DNA of 64,000 nucleotides from Methylorubrum populi (GTDB lineage: Bacteria; Pseudomonadota; Alphaproteobacteria; Rhizobiales; Beijerinckiaceae), in assembly GCA_036946625.1 (NCBI GenBank), contig JAQIIU010000003.1, positions 1,003,961 through 1,067,960 on the forward strand, read 5' to 3'. This document shows, piece after piece, positions 9,019 through 19,677 of this stretch. Each line of letters starts with the position of its first letter. Position 1 is the stretch's first letter. The notes below the pieces were generated by a model, which did not search any database, was not told the origin of the DNA, and saw nothing but the letters and a program-made list of their open reading frames with translations. A program made the position numbers and the translations under genes.

Positions 9019-9318
9019 TCAGAAGGCCTGGAGCGTCAGTTCGGTGTGCTCGACCTGCGGCGGAGCCTCGAAAGTGGAGGACACCATCGCACGGTAATCC
9101 TTCCAGGCCTGGGAACCGGTAAAGTCTTTGGTATGGGCCTCCAGCGTGTCCCACTCGATCAGCAGGCGGTAACGCTGCGGCTTCTCGACCGAGCGGCGCA
9201 CGGCGAAGCTGCGGCAACCGGCGGCGGCTCGGAAGATTTTCGCGGCCTCGGCAATGCCGGCCTCGAACGCGGCCTCCGAGCCGGGCTTCACGTCGATCTG
9301 CGCGATTTCGAGGATCAT
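9019..9318 (-). CDS. antibiotic biosynthesis monooxygenase (ABM) domain protein
   Basis: A 99-residue single-domain protein: ILEIAQIDVKPG strand, FEAGIAEAAKIFRAA helix, SFAVRRSVEKPQRYRLLIEW strands (in two pieces) and a final strand TELTLQAF. This is the dimeric ferredoxin-like ABM fold found in small monooxygenases and heme-degrading enzymes; most members are of unknown substrate. It is 26 bases upstream of the GST gene on the same strand, so they probably share a transcript. Confidence 0.9.
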   Translation of the reverse strand: MILEIAQIDVKPGSEAAFEAGIAEAAKIFRAAAGCRSFAVRRSVEKPQRYRLLIEWDTLEAHTKDFTGSQAWKDYRAMVSSTFEAPPQVEHTELTLQAF

Positions 9319-9417
9319 CCTGTTGCCGCTCCCTTGCCGGTCGGCGACCGCCCTACCGCTCGCCGGGCCCGCGGTCGAGCCCGGTCGGAATCAGGCCGGC
9401 GGCATTCGGCGCGCGGT

Positions 9418-10008
9418 TCAGGCACGCTCGACGGCGGTGGCCGCCGCATCGATGGCCGCGGCGACGGCGTTGATCGCGTCCTCGCTCAGGGGACCGCGAC
9501 CGAGCCTCAGGCGCAGCGCCAGCTTCAGGTTCTCCATCGCCCGCACGACCTGCGGGGCCGGACCACCGCCATGGGTGCGGGCGGCCTCGGCCATGCGTGC
9601 CAGCAGCGGATCGAGGACGGCGCGCTGCGCTTCCAGATAGGCGCGGCCTTCCTCGGTGATGGTGTGAAGCTTCTTGGCGCCCTCGCCCTCGCTGACCGTG
9701 ACGTGGCCGAGTTCTTCGAGGAGCGTGAGGGTCGGGTAGATCGTGCCCGGGCTCGGGCTGTAGGCGCCGCCGACCTGCTCCTCGATCGCCTTGATGATCT
9801 CGTAGCCGTGGCGCGGCTTCTCGGCGATCAGATGCAGGATGACGAGCCGCAGGTCGCCATGAGCGAAGAAGCGGCCGAGCCCGCCCCGGCCGCCGCGCCC
9901 GAAGGGCGGCCCCTCGCGATGCATGCGGTGATGAAGGGGCCGGTCGTGCCGTTCCCCGCGGGCGAGGAAGTCGTGGAGGGGGTGATGACGGGGGAAATGG
10001 TGACGCAT
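9418..10008 (-). CDS. PadR family regulator with His-rich leader, YqjI-like
   Basis: A 196-residue transcriptional repressor. Residues 1-36 hold nine histidines within the first 30 positions. Residues about 46-115 form the PadR winged helix (FFAHGDLRLVILHLIAE, HGYEIIKAIEE, SPSPGTIYPTLTLLEELG), and a C-terminal helical dimer domain follows. The combination of metal-binding His-rich N terminus and the FFxHGxLRLVIL start is that of E. coli YqjI, a nickel-responsive repressor that also controls its own gene. An inverted repeat at 10026-10058 just upstream would suit autoregulation. No yqjH-like ferric reductase gene is adjacent. Confidence 0.92.
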   Translation of the reverse strand: MRHHFPRHHPLHDFLARGERHDRPLHHRMHREGPPFGRGGRGGLGRFFAHGDLRLVILHLIAEKPRHGYEIIKAIEEQVGGAYSPSPGTIYPTLTLLEELGHVTVSEGEGAKKLHTITEEGRAYLEAQRAVLDPLLARMAEAARTHGGGPAPQVVRAMENLKLALRLRLGRGPLSEDAINAVAAAIDAAATAVERA

Positions 10009-10025
10009 CGGATGATTCGATCCTG

Positions 10026-10058
10026 TTTCGATATGTCGTGATTTTAGATATATCGAAA
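10026..10058 (-). promoter_or_regulatory. inverted repeat in the padR promoter
   Basis: Arms TTTCGATAT (10026-10034) and ATATCGAAA (10050-10058) are exact inverted repeats separated by 15 bases, 18 bases before the padR start. PadR proteins commonly bind such ATAT-rich palindromes, so this is the likely autoregulatory operator. Confidence 0.65.
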
Positions 10059-10113
10059 ATAGGTCGAATGCAAGTCCGCCGACCCGCCGGACCGCCTTCT
10101 CATGCCGGAAACG

Positions 10114-10141
10114 AAAAAGGCCTCCCCGGAGGGAGGCCTTT
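10114..10141 (-). terminator. intrinsic terminator of acnA
   Basis: Perfect 11-base stem (10116-10126 with 10131-10141), loop of four, followed on the minus strand by a run of Ts. It lies 25 bases after the acnA stop. It could also slow read-through in the other direction. Confidence 0.88.
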
Positions 10142-10165
10142 CCGCATCGTTCGAGGTGGAGCCGC

Positions 10166-12865
<2,700 letters not shown>

Positions 12866-13167
12866 GGCGAGTCGAGTCCTGAGCTGGCGTTAGCGAACAC
12901 GGAGCAGGCATGACCTGCGCCACGAGAGGTGTTCGGCCGGTGCGCTCCGAGGAGCGCGCGCCGCCCCGGGGGTGCCCGGGTAGCGAGTGCCCTCGACGGA
13001 GCCCCGGCGCCGGGACATTCGCGAAAAGCACTCAGGATGGTGCGCGAGGGGCGGTTTGGACGCCCTTGAATGATCGCGCGGCGCAGCCTGGGCCGGTCTA
13101 TAGAACGTTTCGAAAATGGCCGCTACTGGCCCGATGACACAGGCGCGCGACTGACAGTGCGGTCGGA
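12866..13167. other. gap between acnA and a small gene; no gene seen
   Basis: About 300 bases that should carry the acnA promoter. Short open frames here are Arg/Pro-rich and have no ribosome sites. I see no strong palindrome or sigma-70 pair. Confidence 0.5.
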
Positions 13168-13341
13168 TCAGGCTTCCGCCGCGGAGGCGGAGCAGCGGCG
13201 GACCGCTTCCCGGAACGCTTCGAGCTGGGCCGGGACGAGTCGGGCTGTCAGCCGCTCGCGCCCCGCCACGGCGGCGGGTGCGCGGGCCGCCGCCGCCTCG
13301 CTCGGGCGGGACAGGGCCCGCGGGGTCGTCTCGGCATCCAT
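13168..13341 (-). CDS. small hypothetical protein (57 residues)
   Basis: A short gene with an excellent ribosome site (AGGAGGG, seven bases before the ATG at 13341). The product is Ala/Arg-rich with a helical C-terminal half (RLTARLVPAQLEAFREAVRR) and no membrane segment. I do not recognise a family. It is divergent from ccmA. The ribosome site is the main argument that it is real. Confidence 0.5.
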   Translation of the reverse strand: MDAETTPRALSRPSEAAAARAPAAVAGRERLTARLVPAQLEAFREAVRRCSASAAEA

Positions 13342-13550
13342 GACCGGACCCTCCTGCCGGCATTCGTTCGCCGGCTGCCGGGTCAATTCCCGGCAAGCGC
13401 GGGCGGTTCGCACCGTGGGCGGCGATCGGCTATAGGCCGCCCGTGACAGCCCCGCACCCCGCTCCGGCGGGACGCGCGGACCATCGATCAGCGCCATTCC
13501 GCTCCGGGACGACGAGACGTGCGGACTTTCCCAATGCCGAAGGACGATCC

Positions 13551-14186
13551 GTGCGGCTGATCGTCGAGAATCTCGCCTGCCGCCGCTCCGGACGCCGGAT
13601 CTTTTCCGGTCTCTCCTTCGATCTCGGACCCGGCGAGGCGCTGATGGTCACCGGGCGGAACGGGGCGGGCAAGTCGAGCCTGCTCGCGATGCTGTCAGGG
13701 CGGCTCAAGCCCGATGCCGGGGCGATCCGGGCCGAGGGGATCGGCGAGGCGAGCCTGCCGGAATGCCTTCACGTGGTCGGTCATCGGGACGGGCTGAAAT
13801 CGGCGCTGACGGCTGCCGAGAACCTCGCATTCGCCCGCGACCTCCTCGGCCATCCGGCAGCCTCCCCGAAAGCCGCGCTCGAAGCGATGGGCCTGCCGCA
13901 CGTGGCACGCCTGCCGGTCGGCTACCTCTCGGCGGGACAGCGGCGCCGGGTGGCGCTGGCGCGGCTGCTGGTCTGCCGCCGTCCGCTCTGGCTGCTCGAC
14001 GAGCCGACCGCGGCCCTCGATCTCGCCTCGCAGGGCGTACTCGCCGGCCTGATGAACCACCATCGCGCCGGGGGCGGCCTCGTGGTGGCCGCGACCCATC
14101 AGGCGCTCGGCCTGGAGGACGCGCGCGAGCTGCGCATCGGCCCAGGCGCACCCGAGGCGGCGGCTCCGGCGGAGGATCAGCTATGA
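13551..14186 (+). CDS. ccmA: heme exporter ATP-binding protein CcmA
   Basis: A 211-residue ABC ATPase of cytochrome c maturation system I. With CcmB and CcmC it releases heme-loaded CcmE in the periplasm. Walker A is GRNGAGKSS (about residue 35), the signature is YLSAGQRRRVALARLL (about 124) and Walker B is LWLLDEPTAALD (about 147). The GTG at 13551 follows AAGGA by six bases and gives the usual CcmA length; the open frame extends further upstream without support. The stop overlaps the ccmB start. Confidence 0.95.
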   Translation: MRLIVENLACRRSGRRIFSGLSFDLGPGEALMVTGRNGAGKSSLLAMLSGRLKPDAGAIRAEGIGEASLPECLHVVGHRDGLKSALTAAENLAFARDLLGHPAASPKAALEAMGLPHVARLPVGYLSAGQRRRVALARLLVCRRPLWLLDEPTAALDLASQGVLAGLMNHHRAGGGLVVAATHQALGLEDARELRIGPGAPEAAAPAEDQL

Positions 14187-14851
14187 TGCGCGCCTTCTCC
14201 GCCCTGCTCGCCCGCGACCTCAAGCTCGCCGCCCGGGTCGGCGGCTCCGGCGCGCTCTCGCTCGTCTTCTTCCTGATGATCGTGGTGCTGGTGCCCTTCG
14301 CCCTCGGGCCCGACCTGAACCTGCTCTCGCGGATCGGACCGGCGATCCTGTGGCTCTCGGCGGTGCTCGCGACGCTGATCGGTCTCGACCGGCTGTTTCA
14401 GTCGGACGAGGAGGACGGCTCGCTCGACCTGATGACCGGTGCGGCGGTGCCGCTGGAACTCGTCGTGCTCGCCAAGGTGCTCGCCTCCTGGCTCACCACG
14501 GGCCTGCCGTTGGCACTCGCCTCGCCCTTGTTCGGCCTGCTGGTGGCGCTCTCGCCGGCCGCCATGGGCGCCACCGCCCTGACGCTGGCGCTCGGCACGC
14601 CGGCGCTCGCCTTCATCGGCGCGGTCGGTGCGGCGCTGACCGCCTCGATCCGCCGGGGTGGGCTGATCCTGGCCATCGTCGTGCTGCCGCTGATGATCCC
14701 GACGCTGATCTTCGGCGTCTCGGCCGCGGAAGCGGCGCTCGGCGGAACCGTGCCGTTCACGACGCCGCTGGCGGTGCTGGCTGCCTTGAGCCTGATCGCG
14801 GCGGTGGTCGGCACCCTGGCCGCCGCCGCCGCGCTGCGCTGGCCGGAATGA
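14183..14851 (+). CDS. ccmB: heme exporter permease CcmB
   Basis: A 222-residue inner-membrane protein with about six hydrophobic helices, partner of CcmA in cytochrome c maturation. The DEEDGSLDLM loop and PTLIFG segment near the C terminus are typical of CcmB. It starts at the ATG at 14183 inside the end of ccmA (ATGA overlap) with GGAGGATC before it. CcmC and CcmD, often next, are absent here; an unrelated repeat and an opposite-strand gene follow. Confidence 0.95.
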   Translation: MMRAFSALLARDLKLAARVGGSGALSLVFFLMIVVLVPFALGPDLNLLSRIGPAILWLSAVLATLIGLDRLFQSDEEDGSLDLMTGAAVPLELVVLAKVLASWLTTGLPLALASPLFGLLVALSPAAMGATALTLALGTPALAFIGAVGAALTASIRRGGLILAIVVLPLMIPTLIFGVSAAEAALGGTVPFTTPLAVLAALSLIAAVVGTLAAAAALRWPE

Positions 14852-14872
14852 CCCGAGATCCCGGACGACCTT

Positions 14873-14912
14873 ATGCCAACCGGCGATGATCCCGACGCAT
14901 CGCCGGTTGCCC
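14873..14912. repeat. 40-base dispersed palindromic repeat, copy A1
   Basis: Contains 12-base inverted arms CAACCGGCGATG and CATCGCCGGTTG. The reverse complement of this 40-base unit occurs at 25003-25042 with one mismatch. Lying directly after ccmB, its hairpin may also act as a transcript end, though no T run follows. Confidence 0.8.
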
Positions 14913-14924
14913 TGCGGCTTGGCA

Positions 14925-15188
14925 TTATTTGTCGCAGCCGATGCAGATCCCGGTATCGATCTTGTCGTCCTTCTTCTCCATGCGCGATTCGCGCTCCGAC
15001 ACGGTCGAGTCGCGGCGTTCGCCCCCTCCCCCCGCGGGCGGCATGGTGCGGCCGACGGAGGAGGTGTTGGGCACGTAGATGGTCGAACCGGGGCCGCCGC
15101 CGGTCCCGGTCTGAGTCGGTGCCTGAGCTGCGGCCGATGCCGCGAACGCCGTCGCCATGGCCGCGGTGAACAGGATGCGTGTGATCAT
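14925..15188 (-). CDS. small exported Gly-rich protein (87 residues)
   Basis: A signal peptide (MITRILFTAAMATAFAASAAA) is followed by a Gly/Thr/Pro-rich segment, a charged stretch (SERESRMEKKDDK) and a C-terminal CIGC motif that could bind metal or form a disulfide. No family recognised. A GGGAG ribosome site is present, but it is buried in the hairpin at 15191-15211. The middle resembles the small exported protein at 18784-19071 (GGPGSTIYVP against GGPFPPGTIIQ), so the two may be distant relatives. Confidence 0.75.
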   Translation of the reverse strand: MITRILFTAAMATAFAASAAAQAPTQTGTGGGPGSTIYVPNTSSVGRTMPPAGGGGERRDSTVSERESRMEKKDDKIDTGICIGCDK

Positions 15189-15190
15189 CG

Positions 15191-15211
15191 TCGAACTCCC
15201 TTGGAGTTCGA
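15191..15211 (-). promoter_or_regulatory. hairpin that masks the ribosome site of the 87-residue gene
   Basis: Nine-base arms TCGAACTCC and GGAGTTCGA around a three-base loop, two bases before the start codon. On the minus strand the GGGAG of the ribosome site is in the loop and the second arm, so the folded RNA would hide it. A thermosensor- or protein-controlled start is possible. Confidence 0.55.
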
Positions 15212-15274
15212 ACGCAGGAGGCTCGTACCGGTTCACCGGTCGCACGGCTGTCGGCCGGCGCTCGCCGAATCGGC

Positions 15275-15694
15275 TCAGTCCGGCCAGCCGATCGTGGCCT
15301 CGCGCAGTCCCATCACGCGCGCCTCGTCGAGCCCGAACGAGCGGGACGCATCGAACACCTCGCCGGAGATGCTGACATCGCAATCCTCGCCGAGCTCGCC
15401 GCCTTGGCAAAGCGCGAGCGCGCGGGCTCGGCTGCGGAATTCGGCCGATGCCACTCGGATCAGCAGCTTGCCGACCGCCCTCACATCGCCGGCCTCGCCA
15501 TCCGGGGCGAGGCCGACACAGGTCATCTCGTCCGGCGTCGCGTAAACGAGATGGCAATGGTCGAGCGTGACGCGTTCGCCGATACGGTGACGCGCCGTTC
15601 CCATGAAGGCCGCGACGTCCACATGGGTCTCCTCCGCCTGCGATCCGGCGGGCAGGAACACCGCAGCCAGCGACAGCACCCACGAGACCCGCAT
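15275..15694 (-). CDS. exported hypothetical protein (139 residues)
   Basis: A signal peptide ending in GSQA (about residue 20) is followed by a soluble domain with several beta strands (HRIGERVTLDHCHLVYA, VRAVGKLLIRVAS, CDVSISGEVF) and four cysteines. The GERVTLDHC start and CDVSISGEV end suggest a small OB-fold-like periplasmic domain, but this is only a shape argument. Same strand as the 87-residue exported protein, 86 bases apart; the two may be cotranscribed. Confidence 0.65.
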   Translation of the reverse strand: MRVSWVLSLAAVFLPAGSQAEETHVDVAAFMGTARHRIGERVTLDHCHLVYATPDEMTCVGLAPDGEAGDVRAVGKLLIRVASAEFRSRARALALCQGGELGEDCDVSISGEVFDASRSFGLDEARVMGLREATIGWPD

Positions 15695-15889
15695 CGACCG
15701 AAACGCCTTCGAGTGAGGCCGATCCTCAACCCAACGCAAGTTCCAAGGCAAGTTGCGGGCCGCCAAGAGGGATGACAATCACCCGCAGCCACGGCGGTCG
15801 TCGCCCTATCATATGCGAAAAATGCATGCCCCAACCGTGATCGAATCGATTGCTTTGTGCACTGCAGCGTGAGAAACAATGGCCATGCA

Positions 15890-15976
15890 GGTTCGCGATG
15901 GCGTCGCGGCCCTGCTGCCCTTCTTGGGCGTTTCCTCCCTAGACTTCGGGCCGCTCCAACCGGAGCGGCCTTTTTT
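15890..15976 (+). ncRNA. candidate small RNA, possible alpha-r8 (MmgR) family
   Basis: A short plus-strand segment with no convincing gene ends in a strong terminator. It shows a small 5' hairpin (GCCC 15917-15920 with GGGC 15926-15929), then a single-stranded TTTCCTCCCT (15931-15940), then the terminator stem and six Ts. That order, with an exposed CU-rich anti-Shine-Dalgarno motif before the terminator and a total near 80 bases, matches what I remember of the alphaproteobacterial alpha-r8 family, whose member MmgR in Sinorhizobium limits polyhydroxybutyrate. The 5' end given is approximate. A 60-codon open frame over it has no ribosome site. Confidence 0.55.
15949..15976 (+). terminator. 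intrinsic terminator of the candidate small RNA
   Basis: Nine-base perfect stem GGCCGCTCC / GGAGCGGCC with loop AACC and six Ts. No protein gene on this strand ends nearby, which is the reason to suspect a small RNA. Confidence 0.9.
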
Positions 15977-16064
15977 CTGCCTATCGACTCTGTTGCATCG
16001 AAGGCACAGGCCTACAGGCACGCTCGCGGCCACGTTGACCGGAATGGACCACGCCCTCTAGCGT

Positions 16065-16246
16065 GGCCGCCGACGGTTCCCGCAAGGGATCAAAAGGGAA
16101 TGCGGTGACGGGCATCGCGCTCGGACTCCGCGGCTGCCCCCGCAACTGTGAGCGGAGAGCCCCCCATCATGACGTCACTGGGCGTGCCTCGCCTGGGAAG
16201 ACGATGGGGGACGACGACCCGCGAGCCAGGAGACCTGCCGTCAGCC
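16065..16246 (+). promoter_or_regulatory. cobalamin (AdoCbl) riboswitch
   Basis: The conserved cobalamin aptamer blocks appear in order: GACGGTTCCCGCAAGGG at the 5' side (16072 on), AAAAGGGAA with GGTGACGG, the CTGCCCCCGCAACTGT core (about 16134-16149), CGATGGGG, and the closing B12 box GCCAGGAGACCTGCCGTC (16225-16242). It sits 131 bases before the TonB receptor start, as expected for repression of B12 uptake genes when cobalamin is plentiful. Stem edges are approximate. Confidence 0.93.
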
Positions 16247-16377
16247 GTGGTCACACGCGAGCCATGCCGGGCGGGGTGCTCCAGCAGGTGTCGAAGCGCG
16301 TCGGGCCGTCGGCCCGGGCGTGTCGGCCTCGGTCGCGGTGACGTGCCACCGTTACTGCCCGAGGCTTCGTCCGTCCC

Positions 16378-18618
16378 ATGCCACCCCTCCCCCGCCGCTT
16401 CCGCGGCCGGTCCCTCCTGTATGCCGCCCTCCCTCTCGCGATCGCGGCTCCCGCGCAGGCACAGGAAGCGCCGGTCGCGCGTCTCGATGAGATCGCCGTT
16501 CAAGGCGCCGCCGGTCTCGGCCTGCCCTCCGATGCTCCCGCCGACGCCGTGGGGGCGGAAGCCGCCGCCGCGCTGCGCAGCCCGAGCCTGACGCAGTCCT
16601 CGCCGGTCGGCCTCAACCTGCGTACGCCGTCGCGCTCGGCGAGCCGCCTCGGCCTCACGCCGCTGGAAACCCCGGCGAGCCTCGACGTCATCTCGGGCGA
16701 GACCGCGCGCCTGCGCGGCCAGACCAGCGTGCTGGAAGCGGTTTCCCAGAACGGCACCGGCATCACCGCCTTCGGCTCGCCGGGCTCGGGGCTCGGATTC
16801 TTCACCGCCCGAGGTTTCGCCGGTCAGAACTCGATCCAGACGCTGTTCGACGGCACTCGGCTCTATGTCGGCGCCAACACCGTCACCTTCCCGTTCGACA
16901 CCTGGAACGTGGAGCGCATCGAGGTGCTGCGCGGGCCGGCCTCCGTCCTCTACGGGGACGGGGCGATCGGCGGCATCGTCAACGTCGTCTCGAAGAAACC
17001 GCTGTTCACGCCCCTCAACGTCGCGCGCTTCGGCCTCGGCGAGGACGGGATCGCCCGCGCGGCGGTCGATTCGACCGGGCCGATCGGCGAATCGCTCGCC
17101 TATCGCCTCAACGTCAGCGGCAACCGCGCCGGCGGATGGATCATGCCGGAGGGTGACTTCCGCAATCTCGCGGTTTCGGGGGCGCTGACGCTCCAGGCCA
17201 ACCCGGACCTCGCCCTCACCCTCAGCCACGATCTCGGCTACCAGGAGCCCACCCGCTACTGGGGGACGCCGCTGGTGAACGGGCGTATCCTCGATGCCAT
17301 CCGCTTCAACAACTACAACGTTCGCGATTCGAAGATCGCCTGGACCGACAACTGGACGCAGTTCCGGACGGAGTGGACCCCCTCGGCCGACGTGAGCGTG
17401 CGCAACACCGCCTACCGTCTCCAGAGCCGCCGCCACTGGCGCGATGTCGAGCAGTACCGCTTCAACCCGGCGACCGGTCTGGTCGACCGTTCGGATTATC
17501 TCGAGATCTATCACAGCCAGGAACAGATCGGGAATCGCTTCGACGCGACCTTCCGCCATTCGCTGTTCGGCCTCGCCAACCAGTTCTCGGCGGGCTTCGA
17601 CGTGAACCACGTCAGCTTCCGCCACACCAACAACTTCAACTTCTCCGAGACGCCGACCAGCGTGCCGCTGACCGGCTACGATCCCGGCCTCTTTCCGGTC
17701 GGAGGCCGGGCGAGCCCGGCCTATGCCACACGCACCAATCAAGCCTCGGTCTTCGCCGAAGACCGGCTGTTCCTGACCGAGCGGCTGTCATTCCTCACCG
17801 GCGTGCGCTTCGACGCGCCGAGCCTCTACCGGGAGGATCTGCGCAGCGGGGCCACCTTCGAACGTTCGTTCCGGGCGCTCGGCTACCGCTTCGCCCTGCT
17901 CTACGAGCCGAAGCCGGACACCTCGCTCTACGCGCAATACGCCACCGCGACCGACCCGGTGAACAGCCTGATCACCCTGTCGCAGCCGCTCGCCGGCTTC
18001 GAGCTCTCCACCGGCCGCCAGGTCGAGGTCGGCGCCAAGGGTCTCGTCTTCGGCGGCGCGGTCGAATGGACGCTCGCCGGCTACCGCATCGTCAAGGACA
18101 ACCCGATCTCGGCGGTGCCGGGGCAGCCCACGGTCTCGACGCAGGTCGGCCAGCAATCCTCGCTCGGCGCGGAGGCCGCCCTGTCCTGGCTTCCCGCGCC
18201 CGGCTGGCGCATCGACGCCAACCTCGCCCTGCTGCACGCTCAGTACGACGACTTCACCCAGAACGTCGGCGGCGTCGCCGTCTCCTATGCCGGCAGGCAG
18301 CCGATCAACGTGCCGGAGCAGGTGGCCAATCTCTGGGTGAACTGGGCCTTCGCTCGGGACTGGGAGGGACGCGTCGGCCTCCAGCATGTCGGCGAGGTGT
18401 TCAGCGACTTCGGCAACACCGCCCGGCGGCCCGCCTATACGCTGGTCAATCTCGGCCTCGACCATCAGGTCACGACCGGCTCCCGCCTGTCGCTCCGGGT
18501 CTTCAACCTGTTCGACAAGATCTACGCGATCGACGGCAGCGCGGTGGACGGCGTCGGCACGGCGTGGTTGCTGGGGCGCCCGCGCTCCTTCGAGGTCGCC
18601 TACACGATCGCGTGGTGA
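16378..18618 (+). CDS. TonB-dependent receptor, under cobalamin riboswitch control
   Basis: A 746-residue outer-membrane receptor. A signal peptide (ALPLAIAAPAQAQE) leads to a plug domain from about residue 90 with LDVISGETARLRG, FFTARGFAGQNSIQTLFDG (split) and VERIEVLRGPASVLYGDGA, then a 22-strand barrel ending in aromatic ...VAYTIAW. The plug and barrel text resembles ferric-siderophore receptors (FhuA/FecA class) rather than classical BtuB. Yet the cobalamin riboswitch upstream points to cobalamin, a cobinamide or a cobalt complex as the ligand. No btuCDF transport genes are adjacent. Confidence 0.92.
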   Translation: MPPLPRRFRGRSLLYAALPLAIAAPAQAQEAPVARLDEIAVQGAAGLGLPSDAPADAVGAEAAAALRSPSLTQSSPVGLNLRTPSRSASRLGLTPLETPASLDVISGETARLRGQTSVLEAVSQNGTGITAFGSPGSGLGFFTARGFAGQNSIQTLFDGTRLYVGANTVTFPFDTWNVERIEVLRGPASVLYGDGAIGGIVNVVSKKPLFTPLNVARFGLGEDGIARAAVDSTGPIGESLAYRLNVSGNRAGGWIMPEGDFRNLAVSGALTLQANPDLALTLSHDLGYQEPTRYWGTPLVNGRILDAIRFNNYNVRDSKIAWTDNWTQFRTEWTPSADVSVRNTAYRLQSRRHWRDVEQYRFNPATGLVDRSDYLEIYHSQEQIGNRFDATFRHSLFGLANQFSAGFDVNHVSFRHTNNFNFSETPTSVPLTGYDPGLFPVGGRASPAYATRTNQASVFAEDRLFLTERLSFLTGVRFDAPSLYREDLRSGATFERSFRALGYRFALLYEPKPDTSLYAQYATATDPVNSLITLSQPLAGFELSTGRQVEVGAKGLVFGGAVEWTLAGYRIVKDNPISAVPGQPTVSTQVGQQSSLGAEAALSWLPAPGWRIDANLALLHAQYDDFTQNVGGVAVSYAGRQPINVPEQVANLWVNWAFARDWEGRVGLQHVGEVFSDFGNTARRPAYTLVNLGLDHQVTTGSRLSLRVFNLFDKIYAIDGSAVDGVGTAWLLGRPRSFEVAYTIAW

Positions 18619-18783
18619 CGGGTAATCGCGGAAGCCGGCGCAAGGGTTGGCGGTTCGGACGGCAGGCGGAGCCGTCATCACGCCGCAGGGGAATCCGGAA
18701 ACTTCTCGGACCATGGCGGCATTGTCTCCCGATGGTCGCTCCGGCGGATCATCCGCCGGAGCCTTCGCGTCCGGAGCAATCCC

Positions 18784-19071
18784 ATGCGTCGCGTCGTCGT
18801 CACCCTCGCCGCCCTGAGCTGTCTCGGCTCAGGCGCGGCCTTCGCCCAGGCACAGCCCCCGGGCGCTCCCGGCGGCCCGTTCCCGCCGGGAACGATCATC
18901 CAGCGCCAGACCAACACCACCGGAAACACGGTCGATTACGTGATTGCGCCGGGCGCCACCGGAGCCGACACCATCACCACGGACTCGGCGGCGGGCGGCA
19001 ATGCCGGTCAGCCGGAGCGGGCGATCCCGCAGGGCAGCGCAGGCGGAGGCGGAGGCGGCAGTTCACGCTGA
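18784..19071 (+). CDS. small exported Gly/Pro-rich protein (95 residues)
   Basis: Signal peptide with cleavage near AFAQA (residue 22), then a Pro/Gly/Thr-rich chain ending in a run of glycines and SSR. No cysteine in the mature part and no known domain. It resembles the 87-residue protein at 14925-15188 in composition. It stands alone, 165 bases after the receptor; the ribosome site is weak. Confidence 0.6.
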   Translation: MRRVVVTLAALSCLGSGAAFAQAQPPGAPGGPFPPGTIIQRQTNTTGNTVDYVIAPGATGADTITTDSAAGGNAGQPERAIPQGSAGGGGGGSSR

Positions 19072-19237
19072 GGGTCTTCGAGCCGATACTGGTCGATTCG
19101 AGCCATGGCTCGGCAGCATTCTGAGGAAAACTAAACGTTGCCAGCGCTGCAACGTCGCGAGGCATGCGGCGTTGGCAAGAGCCGGTAAGCCGACCGTCGA
19201 CACTCATCCTCGACGGCGTGCCGGGGAGGAAAGCACG

Positions 19238-19552
19238 ATGGGACGAGCGGCCGCGGTCTGCATTCTGGCGATCCTGGCATGCACGGGATCTTCGTGGGCG
19301 GCGGCCCGGCTGAAAATGGACGACAAGGCCTCGCTCTGGCCGAGAGCGGGCGCGAGCGAGAAGTTCGACTTCACCGAACGTGTCGGCAAGTCGATGAACA
19401 CACTCTCGCCCGGGCTCGACAGCCACTATTTCATGCGGTGCCTGGAGGAAGTCGCCAATATCGGCGACACCAAGGAACTCACGATGAGCGACATGGTGAG
19501 AACCTGCGTGTCGCTGCACGGCAGTCGTTCCGGAGAAGCCGGTGCGGAGTGA
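19238..19552 (+). CDS. exported hypothetical protein (104 residues)
   Basis: The ATG at 19238 has a strong GGGGAGGAAA site before it. A signal peptide (VCILAILACTGSSWAAA) is followed by about 80 residues with two cysteines (MRCLEEV and VRTCVSL) that could form a disulfide. The SHYFMRCLEEVANIG region is helical. I do not know the family. Confidence 0.72.
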   Translation: MGRAAAVCILAILACTGSSWAAARLKMDDKASLWPRAGASEKFDFTERVGKSMNTLSPGLDSHYFMRCLEEVANIGDTKELTMSDMVRTCVSLHGSRSGEAGAE

Positions 19553-19677
19553 TCACTCAAGGCGAAAGCCGCGCTGTCGCCGAGACCGATCGTGAGGAGG
19601 GTGCAGCGTCGTGAAATGGTGCGCCATTCAGAACAAAAGTGCGAACACGTATGTGCTTGAGTTCACAAGATAGTTTC

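Noticed and set aside
15879..16061. 60-codon open frame over the small RNA candidate
   Set aside because: No ribosome site, reads straight through a perfect terminator hairpin and its T run.
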